Shown: positions 46,358 through 58,774, numbered from the stretch's first letter. The stretch is 64,000 bases of DNA from Methylophilus sp. 42 (GCF_000384155.1 NZ_KB913031.1:496001-560000); one strand, 5' to 3'. Made by a program: numbers and translations. Notes: generated by a model not told the origin, from the sequence alone.

Positions 46358-47160
46358 AATGGCTAAATCCTTTCTTCTGGCTGGATGACAAAGTCAGCCC
46401 GCGCTGGCGTGGTGTTTATACGCTGTTTAAAAAAGAGCTGTTACGCTTTTGGCGTGTGGCGTTCCAAACCGTCGCTTCGCCCATCCTGACCGCATTGTTA
46501 TACCTGCTGATTTTTTCGCATGTGCTGGAGTCGCACGTCAAAGTCTACGACCAGGTGAGCTATACCGCTTTTCTGGTGCCAGGCCTGATGATGATGTCAT
46601 TGTTGCAAAATGCCTTTGCCAACAGTTCATCCAGCCTGATCCAGTCCAAGGTGATGGGTAATATTGTCTTTTTACTGCTGACGCCGATTAATACACTTGA
46701 ATTCTTTGCTGCATTCCTGGCGGCGTCGATGATCCGTGGTTTGCTGGTTGGTTTGAGCATTTATCTGGTGGCCTTGTGCTTTGTCAGCGTGCCCACCGTG
46801 TATCCGGGCTGGATTATCGCGTTTGCCTTACTGGGTAGTGCCTTGCTTGGTACGTTTGGCATTATCGCCGGCATCTGGGCGGACAAGTTTGACCAGATGG
46901 CGGCTTTCCAGAACTTTGTCATTATGCCGCTGACCTTTTTGTCCGGCGTGTTTTACTCGATTCACTCCTTGCCGCCGTTCTGGCAAGCTGTGTCGCAATT
47001 GAATCCGTTTTTCTACATGATCGATGGCTTCCGTTACGGCTTCTTTGGTCATGGCGATGTCTCTCCCTGGCTCAGTCTCGCGGTTGTTGGCAGCTTCTTG
47101 CTGGCATTGGCGTGGCTATGCCTAAAGATGTTAAAATCCGGTTATAAATTACGCAGTTAG
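46354..47160 (+). CDS. ABC-2 type transporter permease (YadH-like)
   Basis: A 268-residue, six-helix ABC-2 permease. Family blocks: TALLYLLIFSHVLESHV, LVPGLMMMSLLQNAFANSSSSL and FLSGVFYSIHSLPPFWQAVSQLNPFFYMIDGFRYGFFG. Begins with ATGA overlap to the ATPase. This ABC pair follows mla genes and precedes bolA in betaproteobacteria generally. Confidence 0.92.
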   Translation: MKWLNPFFWLDDKVSPRWRGVYTLFKKELLRFWRVAFQTVASPILTALLYLLIFSHVLESHVKVYDQVSYTAFLVPGLMMMSLLQNAFANSSSSLIQSKVMGNIVFLLLTPINTLEFFAAFLAASMIRGLLVGLSIYLVALCFVSVPTVYPGWIIAFALLGSALLGTFGIIAGIWADKFDQMAAFQNFVIMPLTFLSGVFYSIHSLPPFWQAVSQLNPFFYMIDGFRYGFFGHGDVSPWLSLAVVGSFLLALAWLCLKMLKSGYKLRS

Positions 47161-47225
47161 CGGATAAGTGCAGGAAACAGCTTCCTGCCTCGTCCCGCTG
47201 TATTTTGTTGAATAAGTGAGGTTTT

Positions 47226-47471
47226 GTGTTAACAGCAGCGCAACTTGAAGCATACATCCGCAGCGGACTGGAATGCGATTACCTGAAAGTGAATGGCGAT
47301 GACGGCACCCATTTTGATGCGGTGATCGTCAGCCCGGCATTTGAAGGCAAGCGCATGGTCCAGCAGCATCAATTGGTCTACGCCGCATTGGGTGACCGCA
47401 TGCGTGTCGAGATTCACGCGCTGTCTATGCAAACCTATACCCCGACGCAATGGCAGCAACAGCAAGCCTAG
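47226..47471 (+). CDS. BolA/IbaG family protein
   Basis: An 81-residue BolA-like protein (GTG start). HFDAVIVSPAFEGKRMVQQHQLVYAALGDRM followed by IHALSMQTYTP is the family pattern (short parts quoted). Such proteins bind [2Fe-2S] clusters with monothiol glutaredoxins, and grxD follows directly. Confidence 0.92.
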   Translation: MLTAAQLEAYIRSGLECDYLKVNGDDGTHFDAVIVSPAFEGKRMVQQHQLVYAALGDRMRVEIHALSMQTYTPTQWQQQQA

Positions 47472-47501
47472 CGTTTTAATAAATATTTGGAGTCAGTCAA
47501 C

Positions 47502-49078
<1,577 letters not shown>

Positions 49079-49080
49079 TC

Positions 49081-49722
49081 ATGATTACTATTGCACTCAG
49101 CAAAGGGCGCATTTTTGAGGAAACCACGCCGCTGTTAGCAGCCGCTGGCATACAGGCGCTGGAAGATCCCGAATCTTCGCGCAAGCTGATTTTGCCAACC
49201 AATCGCGCAGATGTGCGTCTGATTATTGTACGTGCAACCGATGTACCGACTTATGTGCAATATGGGGCAGCGGATTTGGGCATCGCTGGCAAGGATGTGC
49301 TGGATGAACATGGCGGCGAAGGTTTGTACCAGCCGCTGGACCTCAATATCGCGCGTTGCAAAATGATGGTGGCGGTGCGTGAGGATTTCGATTACGAAGC
49401 CAGTATCCGCCAGGGCGCGCGCCTGAAAGTGGTTACCAAATATGTCAAAACGGCACGCGAGCATTTTGCCGCCAAAGGCATGCATGTGGATTTAATTAAG
49501 CTGTATGGTTCCATGGAACTGGGCCCGTTGGTGGGTTTGGCGGATGCGATTGTCGACCTGGTCAGCACGGGCGGCACCTTGCGTGCCAACAAGCTGAAAG
49601 CGGTGGAAGAGGTCGGTGCGATCAGCTCGCGCCTGGTCGTCAATCAGGCTTCTTACAAGGTCAATCGTCCGTTGTTGCAACCGATTATTGACAGTTTTGC
49701 CGGTGCTATTCAAAAAAATTAG
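49081..49722 (+). CDS. hisG: ATP phosphoribosyltransferase, short form
   Basis: A 213-residue catalytic subunit without the C-terminal regulatory domain, hence dependent on HisZ (not in this window). Motifs: [34 protein letters not shown] and [14 protein letters not shown]. First enzyme of histidine synthesis; follows murA by 2 nt. Confidence 0.95.
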   Translation: MITIALSKGRIFEETTPLLAAAGIQALEDPESSRKLILPTNRADVRLIIVRATDVPTYVQYGAADLGIAGKDVLDEHGGEGLYQPLDLNIARCKMMVAVREDFDYEASIRQGARLKVVTKYVKTAREHFAAKGMHVDLIKLYGSMELGPLVGLADAIVDLVSTGGTLRANKLKAVEEVGAISSRLVVNQASYKVNRPLLQPIIDSFAGAIQKN

Positions 49723-49755
49723 CCGCTATTCGAAAAGATTAACTGACAGAGATCT

Positions 49756-51051
49756 ATGAAGATTAAACGTTTAAATACGCAGGACGCAGGTTTTGATGCT
49801 GAATTAAAAGCGCTGTTAGCTTTTGAAACCGCGCAGGATGACAATATCGACCAGGTGGTTGCCAACATCCTCAAGGATGTGAAAGCACGTGGCGATGCAG
49901 CGGTACTCGAATACACCAATCGTTTTGATAAAACCAACGCCACCAGTCTGGCGGCGTTGGAAATCCCGCAAGCGGAATTGCATGCAGCCTTAAATGGCTT
50001 GCCAGCAGTGCAACGTGAGGCTTTGCAGGCGGCCGCTGACCGCGTGCGCAGCTACCACGAAAAACAAGTCATGCAGTCCTGGCAGTACACTGAAGCCGAC
50101 GGTACTTTGCTGGGTCAGCAAGTGACCGCGCTGGACCGCGTTGGCCTCTATGTGCCAGGGGGGAAAGCGGCTTATCCTTCGTCGGTACTCATGAATGCGA
50201 TTCCTGCCAAAGTGGCTGGCGTGCAAGAATTGGTGATGGTGGTGCCTACGCCAAATGGTGAGAAAAATCCGCTGGTGCTGGCTGCGGCGGCAGTGTGTGG
50301 TGTCGATCGTGTGTTCTGTGTCGGTGGTGCGCAAGCGGTAGGCGCCTTGGCTTACGGCACGCAGACCGTGCCGCAAGTGGATAAAATTGTCGGACCAGGC
50401 AATGCTTATGTGGCCGCAGCCAAGCGCCGGGTGTTTGGCGTGGTTGGCATTGATATGGTGGCTGGCCCGTCAGAAATTCTGGTCATCAGTGATGGCCAGA
50501 GCAATCCAGACTGGACAGCAATGGACTTGTTCAGCCAGGCCGAGCATGATGAATTGGCGCAAGCGATTTTGCTGTCACCAAGTGCTGAGTTTCTTGACCA
50601 GGTGCAGGCGAGTATTGAGCGCCAGGTTGGCGAAATGCCACGTCAGGATATTATCCGCACTTCATTACAAAACCGCGGCGCCTTGATTCAGGTGAAAGAT
50701 TTGGCCGAAGCGGCTGAGATTTGTAACTTCATTGCCCCTGAACACCTGGAGTTGTCTATGGATGATGCCTTGGCATTCAGCAAACACATCAAACACGCCG
50801 GGGCGATTTTTATGGGTCGAGATACCTGTGAAGCGCTGGGCGATTATTGTGCCGGGCCCAACCATGTATTGCCAACCTCACGTACCGCGCGTTTCAGTTC
50901 GCCATTGGGGGTGTATGACTTCCAGAAGCGTTCCAGCCTGATTATGGTGTCATCCGCCGGGGCGCAAACACTGGGCAAGATTGCCGCCACTCTCGCGTAT
51001 GGCGAAGGGTTGCAGGCGCACGCCCGTAGTGCTGAATATCGCTTGAAATAA
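49756..51051 (+). CDS. hisD: histidinol dehydrogenase
   Basis: A 431-residue Zn/NAD enzyme for the last two steps of histidine synthesis. Blocks: [47 protein letters not shown] and the Zn/catalytic [10 protein letters not shown] and FIAPEHLEL. Confidence 0.96.
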   Translation: MKIKRLNTQDAGFDAELKALLAFETAQDDNIDQVVANILKDVKARGDAAVLEYTNRFDKTNATSLAALEIPQAELHAALNGLPAVQREALQAAADRVRSYHEKQVMQSWQYTEADGTLLGQQVTALDRVGLYVPGGKAAYPSSVLMNAIPAKVAGVQELVMVVPTPNGEKNPLVLAAAAVCGVDRVFCVGGAQAVGALAYGTQTVPQVDKIVGPGNAYVAAAKRRVFGVVGIDMVAGPSEILVISDGQSNPDWTAMDLFSQAEHDELAQAILLSPSAEFLDQVQASIERQVGEMPRQDIIRTSLQNRGALIQVKDLAEAAEICNFIAPEHLELSMDDALAFSKHIKHAGAIFMGRDTCEALGDYCAGPNHVLPTSRTARFSSPLGVYDFQKRSSLIMVSSAGAQTLGKIAATLAYGEGLQAHARSAEYRLK

Positions 51052-51075
51052 CTGGTTGAATTTAAGAGTAATGTC

Positions 51076-52140
51076 ATGAGTCAATATTGGAGTAAGCTGG
51101 TACACAGTCTGACCCCTTATGTGCCGGGTGAGCAGCCAAAACTGCAAAACCTGGTCAAGCTGAATACCAATGAGAACCCTTATGGGCCTAGCCCAAAAGT
51201 GATTGCAGCGCTGCAGGCGGAGGCAGCTGACAGTTTGCGTTTGTACCCGGATCCGGATTCCAGCCGCCTGAAAGCAGCGATTGCCGAATATCATGGTTTG
51301 CAAGCCAATCAGGTGTTTGTGGGTAATGGCTCGGACGAAGTACTGGCGCATGTGTTTCAGGCCTTGCTCAAGCACGATCAGCCACTGCTTTACCCGGATA
51401 TCACTTATAGTTTCTATCCGGTTTATTGCGGTCTTTACGGCATTGACTTTGAAACAGTGCCATTGAACGCACGGTTTGAGATTGCGATTGACGATTACTT
51501 GCGCCCCAACGGCGGCATTATCTTCCCTAACCCCAATGCGCCGACCGGAATCCCAGTGGCGCTGAGCGAGATTGAACATTTATTAAAAGCCAATACGCAA
51601 TCCGTAGTCGTGATTGATGAAGCCTATGTTGACTTCGGAACCGAGTCAGCCGTTTCTTTGGTGAATCAATATTCCAATGTACTGGTCACGCATACTTATT
51701 CAAAATCGCGTTCTCTGGCGGGCTTACGGGTGGGTTATGCCGTAGGGCATGCGGCGTTGATTGAGGCTTTGATTCGTGTAAAAGACAGTTTCAACTCCTA
51801 TCCGATAGACCGCTTTGCGGAAGCGGGCGCCATTGCCGCCTTGCAAGACGAAGCCTATTTTCAGCAAACCCGCCAGCAAGTGATCGCTGCGCGTGATCAA
51901 CTGGTGCTGGATTTGCAAGGCTTGGGGTTCGAAGTGTTGCCATCTGGCGCCAACTTTATTTTTGCGCGCCATCCAAAATACGCGGGAGAGCAATTGGCCG
52001 CGAGCTTACGTGAACAGGCGGTGATTGTGCGCCACTTTAAAAAACCGGCACGTATCACTGACTTTTTGCGCATTACCATAGGCAACACATCTCAAAATCA
52101 GGCCTTGATGCAGGCATTGCAATCTATCGTGCAGGCTTGA
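51076..52140 (+). CDS. hisC: histidinol-phosphate aminotransferase
   Basis: A 354-residue PLP enzyme. [13 protein letters not shown] start, [18 protein letters not shown] and the PLP-binding Lys in [18 protein letters not shown]. Last gene before hps. Confidence 0.95.
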   Translation: MSQYWSKLVHSLTPYVPGEQPKLQNLVKLNTNENPYGPSPKVIAALQAEAADSLRLYPDPDSSRLKAAIAEYHGLQANQVFVGNGSDEVLAHVFQALLKHDQPLLYPDITYSFYPVYCGLYGIDFETVPLNARFEIAIDDYLRPNGGIIFPNPNAPTGIPVALSEIEHLLKANTQSVVVIDEAYVDFGTESAVSLVNQYSNVLVTHTYSKSRSLAGLRVGYAVGHAALIEALIRVKDSFNSYPIDRFAEAGAIAALQDEAYFQQTRQQVIAARDQLVLDLQGLGFEVLPSGANFIFARHPKYAGEQLAASLREQAVIVRHFKKPARITDFLRITIGNTSQNQALMQALQSIVQA

Positions 52141-52228
52141 TGTCGTTAAAATCAAAGTATCTGCCGTAATCTGCCTGCTAATGGGCTGCAAATGGTTGTA
52201 TCGTGACTTAAAAAAAATCGTCGCAATA

Positions 52229-52258
52229 TTGTCATTTTTTTGAAAATACGGTTATGAT
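52229..52258 (+). promoter_or_regulatory. sigma-70 promoter of hps
   Basis: TTGTCA (52229-52234), 18-nt spacer, TATGAT (52253-52258). Predicted start about 52265 gives a ~93-nt leader ending in CGGAGGAAG. Confidence 0.65.
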
Positions 52259-52357
52259 GCACGCTATTGTACATAATGTGCAGTGAGGGTTGCGTTTGCA
52301 TAATTGCTGCGCATTGATTCATTGGATTTAAAATAGAGCAAACTCGGAGGAAGAAAA

Positions 52358-53239
52358 ATGGCACAAACCCAGATGGCATTGGACTCATTGGATTTCGACG
52401 CAACGATCGCTTTGGCAGCTAAAGTTGCTCCACACGTTGATATTCTGGAAATTGGTACCCCTTGTATCAAACACAACGGTATCGAATTGTTGAAAGCATT
52501 GCGTTCAAAATTCCCTAATAACAAAATTCTGGTTGACCTGAAAACCATGGATGCTGGCTTTTACGAAGCTGAGCCATTCTACAAAGCTGGTGCTGATATT
52601 TGTACCGTTTTGGGTACTGCAGATATCGGTACGATCAAAGGCGTAATCGACGCTGCCAACAAGTATGGCAAAGAAGCGCAAATCGACCTGATCAACGTTA
52701 AAGATAAAAAAGCCCGTACGCTGGAAGTGGTTAAATTGGGTGCACACATTATTGGTGTTCACACTGGTTTGGACCAACAAGCGGCTGGTCAAACACCATT
52801 TGCTGACCTGGGTCTGGTATCCGGTCTGAAAACAGGTGCTAAAGTGTCTGTTGCTGGCGGTGTTAAAGCTGCAACCACTAAACAAGTAGTTGATGCTGGT
52901 GCTGATATCGTAGTTGCCGGTGCGGCTATCTACGGTGCTGCTGACCCAGCAGCCGCTGCAACTGAAATCACCAAGATCGCTCACGGTGCTGGTACTGCCA
53001 CTAAAGGCGGTAACAAATTGCTGCCATGGATCATTGCTGCAGTTGCTGCTGTATTGGTATTCTCTTTGTTGGGCAAAAAATCTGAAGAAGCTGCTCCTGC
53101 TGCTGAAGCACCAGCTGCTGAAGAAGTTGCTCCAGCTGACGCTGCACCTGCTGCTGAAGCCCCGGCTGCCGAAGAAGCTGCTCCAGCTGACGCGGCGCCT
53201 GCTGCAGAAGCTGCACCAGCCACTGAAGAAGCTAAATAA
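52358..53239 (+). CDS. hps: 3-hexulose-6-phosphate synthase with membrane anchor and repeat tail
   Basis: A 293-residue protein. Residues 1-210 are hexulose-6-phosphate synthase, which joins formaldehyde and ribulose 5-phosphate in the ribulose monophosphate cycle: EIGTPCIKHNG, ILVDLKTMDAGFYEAEPFYKAGAD and VHTGLDQQA are the family blocks. Unusually, residues about 224-242 form a hydrophobic helix (WIIAAVAAVLVFSLLGKK) followed by ~50 residues of Ala/Pro/Glu repeats (EEVAPADAAPAAEAPAA and EEAAPADAAPAAEAAPA). Ordinary Hps is about 210 residues and soluble. Strong GGAGGAAG site. Own promoter and terminator, between hisC and hisB. Confidence 0.95.
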   Translation: MAQTQMALDSLDFDATIALAAKVAPHVDILEIGTPCIKHNGIELLKALRSKFPNNKILVDLKTMDAGFYEAEPFYKAGADICTVLGTADIGTIKGVIDAANKYGKEAQIDLINVKDKKARTLEVVKLGAHIIGVHTGLDQQAAGQTPFADLGLVSGLKTGAKVSVAGGVKAATTKQVVDAGADIVVAGAAIYGAADPAAAATEITKIAHGAGTATKGGNKLLPWIIAAVAAVLVFSLLGKKSEEAAPAAEAPAAEEVAPADAAPAAEAPAAEEAAPADAAPAAEAAPATEEAK

Positions 53240-53274
53240 TCGACTGCTATCCTTACGGATCGCTTTCTGATTTG

Positions 53275-53304
53275 AAAAAGCAGCCCATCTGGGCTGCTTT
53301 TTTG
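53275..53304 (+). terminator. terminator after hps
   Basis: AAAAGCAGCCC-ATCT-GGGCTGCTTTT followed by T-run. Confidence 0.93.
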
Positions 53305-53321
53305 TTTTTCATGACAGCTTT

Positions 53322-53351
53322 TTGCCAGTGTGGCAGGACTTGCTGTAAAAT
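53322..53351 (+). promoter_or_regulatory. promoter of the hisB-onward block
   Basis: TTGCCA (53322-53327), 18-nt spacer, TAAAAT (53346-53351), about 40 nt before the hisB ATG and just after the hps terminator. Confidence 0.5.
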
Positions 53352-53397
53352 GAACGCAATATTTGCAAACTCTCTGTGATCACCTTTCCTCTCTTAT

Positions 53398-53988
53398 ATG
53401 TCACGTCAAGCTGAAGTCACGCGTAATACGCTAGAAACACAAATTACCGTCTCGATTAACCTCGATGGCACCGGCCAATCAGACTTGCACAGCGGTTTGG
53501 GCTTTTTAGACCACATGCTGGATCAAATTGCCCGTCACGGCATGATTGATTTAAAGATTCATGCCAACGGTGACTTGCATATCGATGCACATCACACGGT
53601 TGAAGACATTGGCATCACGCTCGGTCAGGCGTTTACCAAAGCATTGGGTGATAAAAAAGGCTTGACCCGTTACGGTCATAGTTATGTGCCACTGGACGAG
53701 GCCTTGAGCCGTGTGGCGCTGGATCTGTCTGGCCGCCCGGGTTTGGCGTTTGATTGCACCTTCACGCGCGCCATGATCGGCGAGTTTGATGTGGACCTGA
53801 TTCATGAATTCTTCCAGGGCTTTGTCAATCATGCACTGGTGACACTGCATATTGATAACCTCAAGGGTCATAATGCCCATCATCAGGCAGAGACCATATT
53901 CAAAGCCTTTGGTCGTGCGCTGCGTATCGCCGCGACCCCAGATCCACGTATGGCAGGATTGATGCCATCTACCAAGGGTGCGTTATAA
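53398..53988 (+). CDS. hisB: imidazoleglycerol-phosphate dehydratase
   Basis: A 196-residue stand-alone dehydratase (no phosphatase domain). [31 protein letters not shown] and [17 protein letters not shown] provide the Mn-binding His residues. First gene of hisBHAFIE. Confidence 0.96.
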   Translation: MSRQAEVTRNTLETQITVSINLDGTGQSDLHSGLGFLDHMLDQIARHGMIDLKIHANGDLHIDAHHTVEDIGITLGQAFTKALGDKKGLTRYGHSYVPLDEALSRVALDLSGRPGLAFDCTFTRAMIGEFDVDLIHEFFQGFVNHALVTLHIDNLKGHNAHHQAETIFKAFGRALRIAATPDPRMAGLMPSTKGAL

Positions 53989-54004
53989 CGCCTGATTGCT
54001 AACC

Positions 54005-54649
54005 ATGAGTCGCTTGCAAGTTGCCATTGTTGATTATGGCATGGGTAATTTAAGATCGGTGGCCAACGCTTTTAAAGCGGTGGCCCCTTCCATTTCTGTC
54101 GCCGTCACCAGCGATCCTGAGCAGATTGCACAGGCGGAGCGCGTGGTGTTTCCTGGACAAGGTGCGATGCCGGATTGTATCCGTGAGCTCGATGCACGCC
54201 ATTTACGCCAGGCGGTGATCGATGCGACACAACAAAAACCGTTTTTAGGTATTTGCATCGGTTTACAGATGCTGTTTGAGCATTCGGAAGAGGGTGATGT
54301 GCCTGGTTTGGGTGTCTACCGCGGTGAAGTGAAGCGCTTTCCTGCAGACAAAATGCATGATGAGCAAGGTGCTAAACTGAAAGTGCCGCATATGGGCTGG
54401 AGTCAGGTGCATCAAACACAGGCCCATGCTCTGTGGTCCGAGATCCCGGATCAGGCGCGCTTTTATTATGTGCATAGTTATTATGTCGCACCAGAAGAGG
54501 CTACGTTAACCGCTGCCACGACAGCTTATCCGTTCGATTATACGGGCGCGATTGCGCGTGATAATGTGTTTGCCGTACAGTTTCACCCGGAAAAGAGCGC
54601 CAATGCAGGCTTGCAACTTTTGCGTAATTTTGTAAACTGGAAACCCTAA
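54005..54649 (+). CDS. hisH: imidazole glycerol phosphate synthase glutaminase subunit
   Basis: A 214-residue class I glutamine amidotransferase. Catalytic Cys in [11 protein letters not shown] and His-Glu in [16 protein letters not shown] start. ATG 54005 preferred over the TTG three codons earlier. Supplies ammonia to HisF. Confidence 0.95.
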   Translation: MSRLQVAIVDYGMGNLRSVANAFKAVAPSISVAVTSDPEQIAQAERVVFPGQGAMPDCIRELDARHLRQAVIDATQQKPFLGICIGLQMLFEHSEEGDVPGLGVYRGEVKRFPADKMHDEQGAKLKVPHMGWSQVHQTQAHALWSEIPDQARFYYVHSYYVAPEEATLTAATTAYPFDYTGAIARDNVFAVQFHPEKSANAGLQLLRNFVNWKP

Positions 54650-54702
54650 ACGGATTTTCAGTCGTTTTAGTCACTACTCGTTATTTATCTATTGAAAACA
54701 AC

Positions 54703-55446
54703 ATGTTAATTATTCCAGCAATTGATTTGAAAGATGGCCACTGCGTCCGTTTGAAGCAGGGCCTGATGGAAGAGTCCACAGTATTTTCCGAAGACCCGGG
54801 CGCTATGGCACGGCATTGGGTAGATAAAGGCGGTAAACGTTTGCACCTGGTAGATTTGAACGGTGCGTTTGCCGGAAAACCCGTCAACGAAGATGCGATC
54901 AAGTCTATTGTCGCCGCTGTGGGTGGGGATATCCCTATCCAGTTGGGTGGTGGCATTCGTGACCTCGACACTATTGAGCGTTACCTGGATGACGGTATCG
55001 GTTATGTCATCATCGGCACGGCTGCGGTTAAAAATCCAGGTTTCTTGCACGAAGCCTGCTACGCCTTCCCTGGCCAGATTATGGTCGGCCTGGATGCCAA
55101 GGATGGCAAAGTCGCTGTCGATGGCTGGTCCAAATTGACTGGTCACGACGTGATTGACCTGGCGAAAAAGTTTGAAGACTACGGCGTGGAAAGCATTGTC
55201 TATACAGACATTGGCCGCGATGGCATGCTGACGGGCGTCAATATTGAAGCTACAGTTGCGCTGGCGCAGGCATTAACCATTCCTGTCATCGCCAGTGGCG
55301 GTGTCACCAATCTGGATGACGTGCGCAAACTGTGTGCGGTGCAGGATGAGGGCATTATCGGTACGATCACTGGCCGAGCCATTTATGAAGGCACGCTCGA
55401 CTTCGCGGCAGCACAACAGTTGGCTGATCAGCTGAGCGGTCAATAA
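54703..55446 (+). CDS. hisA: phosphoribosylformimino-5-aminoimidazole carboxamide ribotide isomerase
   Basis: A 247-residue (beta/alpha)8 isomerase with [25 protein letters not shown] and [11 protein letters not shown] phosphate-binding loops. Overlaps hisF by one base. Confidence 0.96.
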   Translation: MLIIPAIDLKDGHCVRLKQGLMEESTVFSEDPGAMARHWVDKGGKRLHLVDLNGAFAGKPVNEDAIKSIVAAVGGDIPIQLGGGIRDLDTIERYLDDGIGYVIIGTAAVKNPGFLHEACYAFPGQIMVGLDAKDGKVAVDGWSKLTGHDVIDLAKKFEDYGVESIVYTDIGRDGMLTGVNIEATVALAQALTIPVIASGGVTNLDDVRKLCAVQDEGIIGTITGRAIYEGTLDFAAAQQLADQLSGQ

Positions 55447-56210
55447 TGGGCTGTGCCAAACGCATTATTCCTTGCCTGGATGTCACTGATGGCCGTGTGG
55501 TCAAAGGGGTGAATTTCCTGGAGTTGCGCGATGCCGGTGATCCGGTCGAAATCGCGCAACGCTACAACGATCAAGGCGCTGATGAGCTGACTTTTCTGGA
55601 TATTACTGCCAGCTCTGATAACCGCGACCTGATTTTGCACATTATAGAACGTGTCGCCGAACAGATATTTATCCCACTCACCGTTGGTGGTGGCGTGCGT
55701 AAGGTGGAGGATGTGCGCCGCTTGCTTAATGCCGGTGCAGATAAGGTCAGTATCAATACAACGGCGGTGCTCAATCCACAAGTGGTTGAAGATGCGGCCA
55801 GCCGCTTTGGTTCGCAATGTATCGTGGTGGCGATTGATGCCAAAAAAGTAGATAACCAGCCGTTTGAGTGGGAAGTGTTCACGCATGGTGGCCGCAACCC
55901 CACTGGCTTGGATGCCGTAAAGTGGGCGCAAAAAATGGTCAGCCTGGGCGCGGGTGAATTGCTGGTGACCAGCATGGATCGCGATGGCACTAAAATTGGC
56001 TTCAATAACCCGCTCAACAAGGCGATTAGTGATGCCGTCGATGTCCCATTGATTGCCTCTGGCGGCGTTGGTAATTTGCAGCACCTGGTGGATGGCGTGA
56101 CGATGGGTGGCGCCGATGCGGTGTTGGCAGCAAGTATTTTTCACTATGGTGAATTCACAGTACAACAGGCCAAAGACTATATGCGTGAACACGGACTGGA
56201 AGTGCGATGA
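55446..56210 (+). CDS. hisF: imidazole glycerol phosphate synthase cyclase subunit
   Basis: A 254-residue barrel: [41 protein letters not shown] and ASGGVGNL. Catalytic Asp residues at the first strand and TSMDRDG. Overlaps hisI by 4 nt. Confidence 0.97.
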   Translation: MGCAKRIIPCLDVTDGRVVKGVNFLELRDAGDPVEIAQRYNDQGADELTFLDITASSDNRDLILHIIERVAEQIFIPLTVGGGVRKVEDVRRLLNAGADKVSINTTAVLNPQVVEDAASRFGSQCIVVAIDAKKVDNQPFEWEVFTHGGRNPTGLDAVKWAQKMVSLGAGELLVTSMDRDGTKIGFNNPLNKAISDAVDVPLIASGGVGNLQHLVDGVTMGGADAVLAASIFHYGEFTVQQAKDYMREHGLEVR

Positions 56211-56590
56211 GCTGGCTGGATCAAGTCGCCTGGACGGCTGACGGCCTGGTGCCTGTGATTGCCCAGGAAAAAGATACAGGCAAAATTCTGATGTTTGCCT
56301 GGATGAATCGCGAAGCTTTACAGCTGACGCGCGATACCGGGCATGCGGTGTATTTCTCCCGTTCGCGCAATAAATTGTGGCATAAGGGTGAAGAGTCCGG
56401 CCATACGCAAATCGTGCATGATATCCGCCTTGATTGCGACGACGACGTCGTCTTGATTACTGTCGAACAACTGGGCGGGATTGCTTGTCATACTGGTCGA
56501 CACAATTGCTTTTTTCAGCAGTTGCAAGATGATGCCTGGGTCACGGTAGAGCCGGTGATCAAAGATCCGAAAGCGATTTACCATGAGTGA
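56207..56590 (+). CDS. hisI: phosphoribosyl-AMP cyclohydrolase
   Basis: A 127-residue separate HisI (not fused to HisE). Metal-binding [11 protein letters not shown] and the Cys-bearing [30 protein letters not shown]. Overlaps hisE by 8 nt. Confidence 0.96.
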   Translation: MSWLDQVAWTADGLVPVIAQEKDTGKILMFAWMNREALQLTRDTGHAVYFSRSRNKLWHKGEESGHTQIVHDIRLDCDDDVVLITVEQLGGIACHTGRHNCFFQQLQDDAWVTVEPVIKDPKAIYHE

Positions 56591-56900
56591 TGTCTTAAAC
56601 CGACTGTCTGAATTGATGGAGCAGCGTAAAACGGCCGACCCATCTTCTTCTTACGTTGCTAAACTCTATGCCAAAGGCATGGACAGCATCCTGAAAAAAA
56701 TAGGCGAAGAAGCGACTGAAACCGTGATTGCGGCCAAGGGCGGTAAAGCTGAAGAAATTATTTATGAAACTGCCGATTTGTGGTTTCATACCTTGGTGAT
56801 GTTGAGTCATGCCGGACTCAGTGCGCAGGACGTGCTCGATGAGCTGGCGCGCCGTGAAGGCTTATCTGGCATTGCAGAGAAAGCGAGCAGAACAGAATGA
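56583..56900 (+). CDS. hisE: phosphoribosyl-ATP pyrophosphohydrolase
   Basis: A 105-residue MazG-like enzyme; [21 protein letters not shown] and [17 protein letters not shown] carry the Glu/Asp metal sites. Overlaps hinT by 4 nt. Confidence 0.95.
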   Translation: MSDVLNRLSELMEQRKTADPSSSYVAKLYAKGMDSILKKIGEEATETVIAAKGGKAEEIIYETADLWFHTLVMLSHAGLSAQDVLDELARREGLSGIAEKASRTE

Positions 56901-57226
56901 GTGCAGATTGTATTTTTTGCAAAATCGCTGCTGGCAATATTCGATCTAAAACAATTTATGAGGACGAAGATGTCATTGTGTTCCACGATATTCGTCCCTT
57001 GGCAAAAACGCATTTCCTGATTGTGCCCAAAGCACACATCGAAACACTGAAAGACTGTACAGCCGAGCATCAGGCGTTGTTGGGCAAGATGATGTTGTTA
57101 GCGGCCAAACTGGCGGCTGAACAAGGCCTGGTTGGTTATAAAACGGTGATGAATGTGGGTCGTGAAGGCGGTCAGGAAGTGTTTCATATTCATCTGCACG
57201 TGTTTGGCGGCGGCGCAGTTGCTTAG
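56897..57226 (+). CDS. hinT: HIT-family nucleotide-binding protein HinT
   Basis: A 109-residue purine-nucleoside phosphoramidase with [11 protein letters not shown] start and the HIT triad in [12 protein letters not shown]. Co-transcribed with hisE and tatA. Confidence 0.94.
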   Translation: MSADCIFCKIAAGNIRSKTIYEDEDVIVFHDIRPLAKTHFLIVPKAHIETLKDCTAEHQALLGKMMLLAAKLAAEQGLVGYKTVMNVGREGGQEVFHIHLHVFGGGAVA

Positions 57227-57255
57227 TACCACCAGACAAGATAAAGGAGATTACC

Positions 57256-57438
57256 ATGGGTTCATTTAGTTTGTGGCATTGGCTGATTGTATTGCTGATT
57301 GTGGTGTTGGTATTTGGCACCAAGAAGCTGCGTAATATTGGCGGTGATGTCGGCGGTGCGGTGAATGAATTTAAAAAAGCCGTCAATGAAGGCAAGGCGG
57401 AGTCCAAGCCTGAAGAGTTGTCTGACAAAAACAAATAA
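57256..57438 (+). CDS. tatA: Sec-independent translocase TatA
   Basis: A 60-residue protein: one N-terminal helix ([16 protein letters not shown]), [17 protein letters not shown] amphipathic helix and acidic/Lys tail. Builds the Tat pore. Confidence 0.95.
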   Translation: MGSFSLWHWLIVLLIVVLVFGTKKLRNIGGDVGGAVNEFKKAVNEGKAESKPEELSDKNK

Positions 57439-57451
57439 GTGCTGACGCATT

Positions 57452-58012
57452 GTGTTTGATATTTCATTCTCAGAATTGCTGGTCATTGCTTTGGTTGCCC
57501 TGGTAGTTATCGGGCCGGAGAAGTTGCCAAAAGTCGCCCGCACTGCGGGCGCTTTTTTTGGTCGTTTGCAGCGCTTTGTCACGCAAGTGAAGGACGAAGT
57601 GAATCGCGAAACGCGTTTTGCTGAACTGCAAACGCTGCAGCAAGAAGTGCAGTCCGGCTTGCGGCAAGGCTATGATGAGATTGAGCAAAGCATTCTGCCG
57701 CCGGTGATGGCGGAAGCGGCAGCGAATAAAACGCCGGTGAGCGAAGCAGTTGAGGCGACCGTGGTGGATGTCGATGTTGTCACGGTCAAAAAACCACGCA
57801 AGCCGCGTCAGCGTAAGCCTGTTGCGAATGCTGAGGAAACAATTACCGAAGTCGCTCAACCAGCGGCAGAGCATAAATTGCTGGATGCCGATCCGCAGGC
57901 GGAGTTGTTTGCTGTCGCTGCGGAAGATCAGAAGAAACCGCGCCGTCCGCGCAATGCCGCCAAGAAAAATGACGATACAGCGCCAGTGTCTGAACACAAA
58001 CCGCTTGCTTAA
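57452..58012 (+). CDS. tatB: Sec-independent translocase TatB
   Basis: A 186-residue protein, [31 protein letters not shown] start (Pro in the hinge), amphipathic helix to about 75, then a long Lys/Pro/Ala-rich tail ([12 protein letters not shown]). Begins with GTG, 13 nt after tatA. Confidence 0.93.
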   Translation: MFDISFSELLVIALVALVVIGPEKLPKVARTAGAFFGRLQRFVTQVKDEVNRETRFAELQTLQQEVQSGLRQGYDEIEQSILPPVMAEAAANKTPVSEAVEATVVDVDVVTVKKPRKPRQRKPVANAEETITEVAQPAAEHKLLDADPQAELFAVAAEDQKKPRRPRNAAKKNDDTAPVSEHKPLA

Positions 58013-58036
58013 GCCGTTCCGGATTTCCCTTCTATC

Positions 58037-58774
58037 ATGACGCCGACCGAAAGTTTTATCTCCCACCTGATCGAATTGCGCCATCGTTTGTTGCGAGCGA
58101 TTGTAGGATGGCTGGTGGTGTTTGCTGCCTTGTTCCCTTTTGCCGATCGACTGTATAGCTTGCTGGCCGCACCGTTGCTGGCCAAATTGCCACAAGGCGC
58201 ACAAATGATCGCGACCGCAGTCACCACGCCGTTTTTTGTGCCGATGAAAGTTACCATGCTGACGGCATTCCTGATCGCGTTGCCATGGATGATTTATCAA
58301 TGCTGGGCTTTTGTTGCGCCTGGTTTATATGCACATGAAAAACGATTGATCCGCCCCTTGTTGGCATCGGCAGTGGCTTTGTTTTTTATCGGTATGGCCT
58401 TTGCCTATTTTGTGGTGTTTCCTGTTGTGTTTAGCTTTTTAGTGGGTAGTGCACCGGCTGGTGTGACGGTGATGACGGACATTGCCGAATATCTTGATTT
58501 TGTGATTGGCCTGTTCCTGGCCTTTGGGTTTGCGTTTGAGGTGCCGATTGCTGTAGTGTTGATGGCGCTCATGGGCTGGGTCACGCTGGCACAACTCAAA
58601 GAATCACGCTCTTATGTCATCGTGGGTGCTTTTGTACTGGGGGCGATTTTCACGCCGCCAGATATCGTTTCCCAGTGTATGTTGGCCATCCCGTTGTGGT
58701 TGCTCTATGAAATTGGTCTGCTGGTAGTGCGCTGGCTACCGCAACCAGCCGCCAGCGACTCTGCTATCAACTAA
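58037..58774 (+). CDS. tatC: Sec-independent translocase TatC
   Basis: A 245-residue six-helix protein: FISHLIELRHRLLRAIVGW start with the signal-binding Glu, WQFVAPGLY-like WAFVAPGLYAHEKR, and EVPIAVVLMALMG. Recognises twin-arginine signals, e.g. of the Rieske protein encoded downstream. Its stop is 1 nt from the convergent protease stop. Confidence 0.95.
   Translation: MTPTESFISHLIELRHRLLRAIVGWLVVFAALFPFADRLYSLLAAPLLAKLPQGAQMIATAVTTPFFVPMKVTMLTAFLIALPWMIYQCWAFVAPGLYAHEKRLIRPLLASAVALFFIGMAFAYFVVFPVVFSFLVGSAPAGVTVMTDIAEYLDFVIGLFLAFGFAFEVPIAVVLMALMGWVTLAQLKESRSYVIVGAFVLGAIFTPPDIVSQCMLAIPLWLLYEIGLLVVRWLPQPAASDSAIN

Noticed and set aside
55440-56192. 250-aa open frame opposite hisF
   Set aside because: Exact antisense of hisF in a conserved operon; no start context or domain.
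57470-58300. 276-aa open frame opposite tatB and tatC
   Set aside because: Lies fully over two real genes, with a Gln/His/Arg-rich sequence of shadow type.
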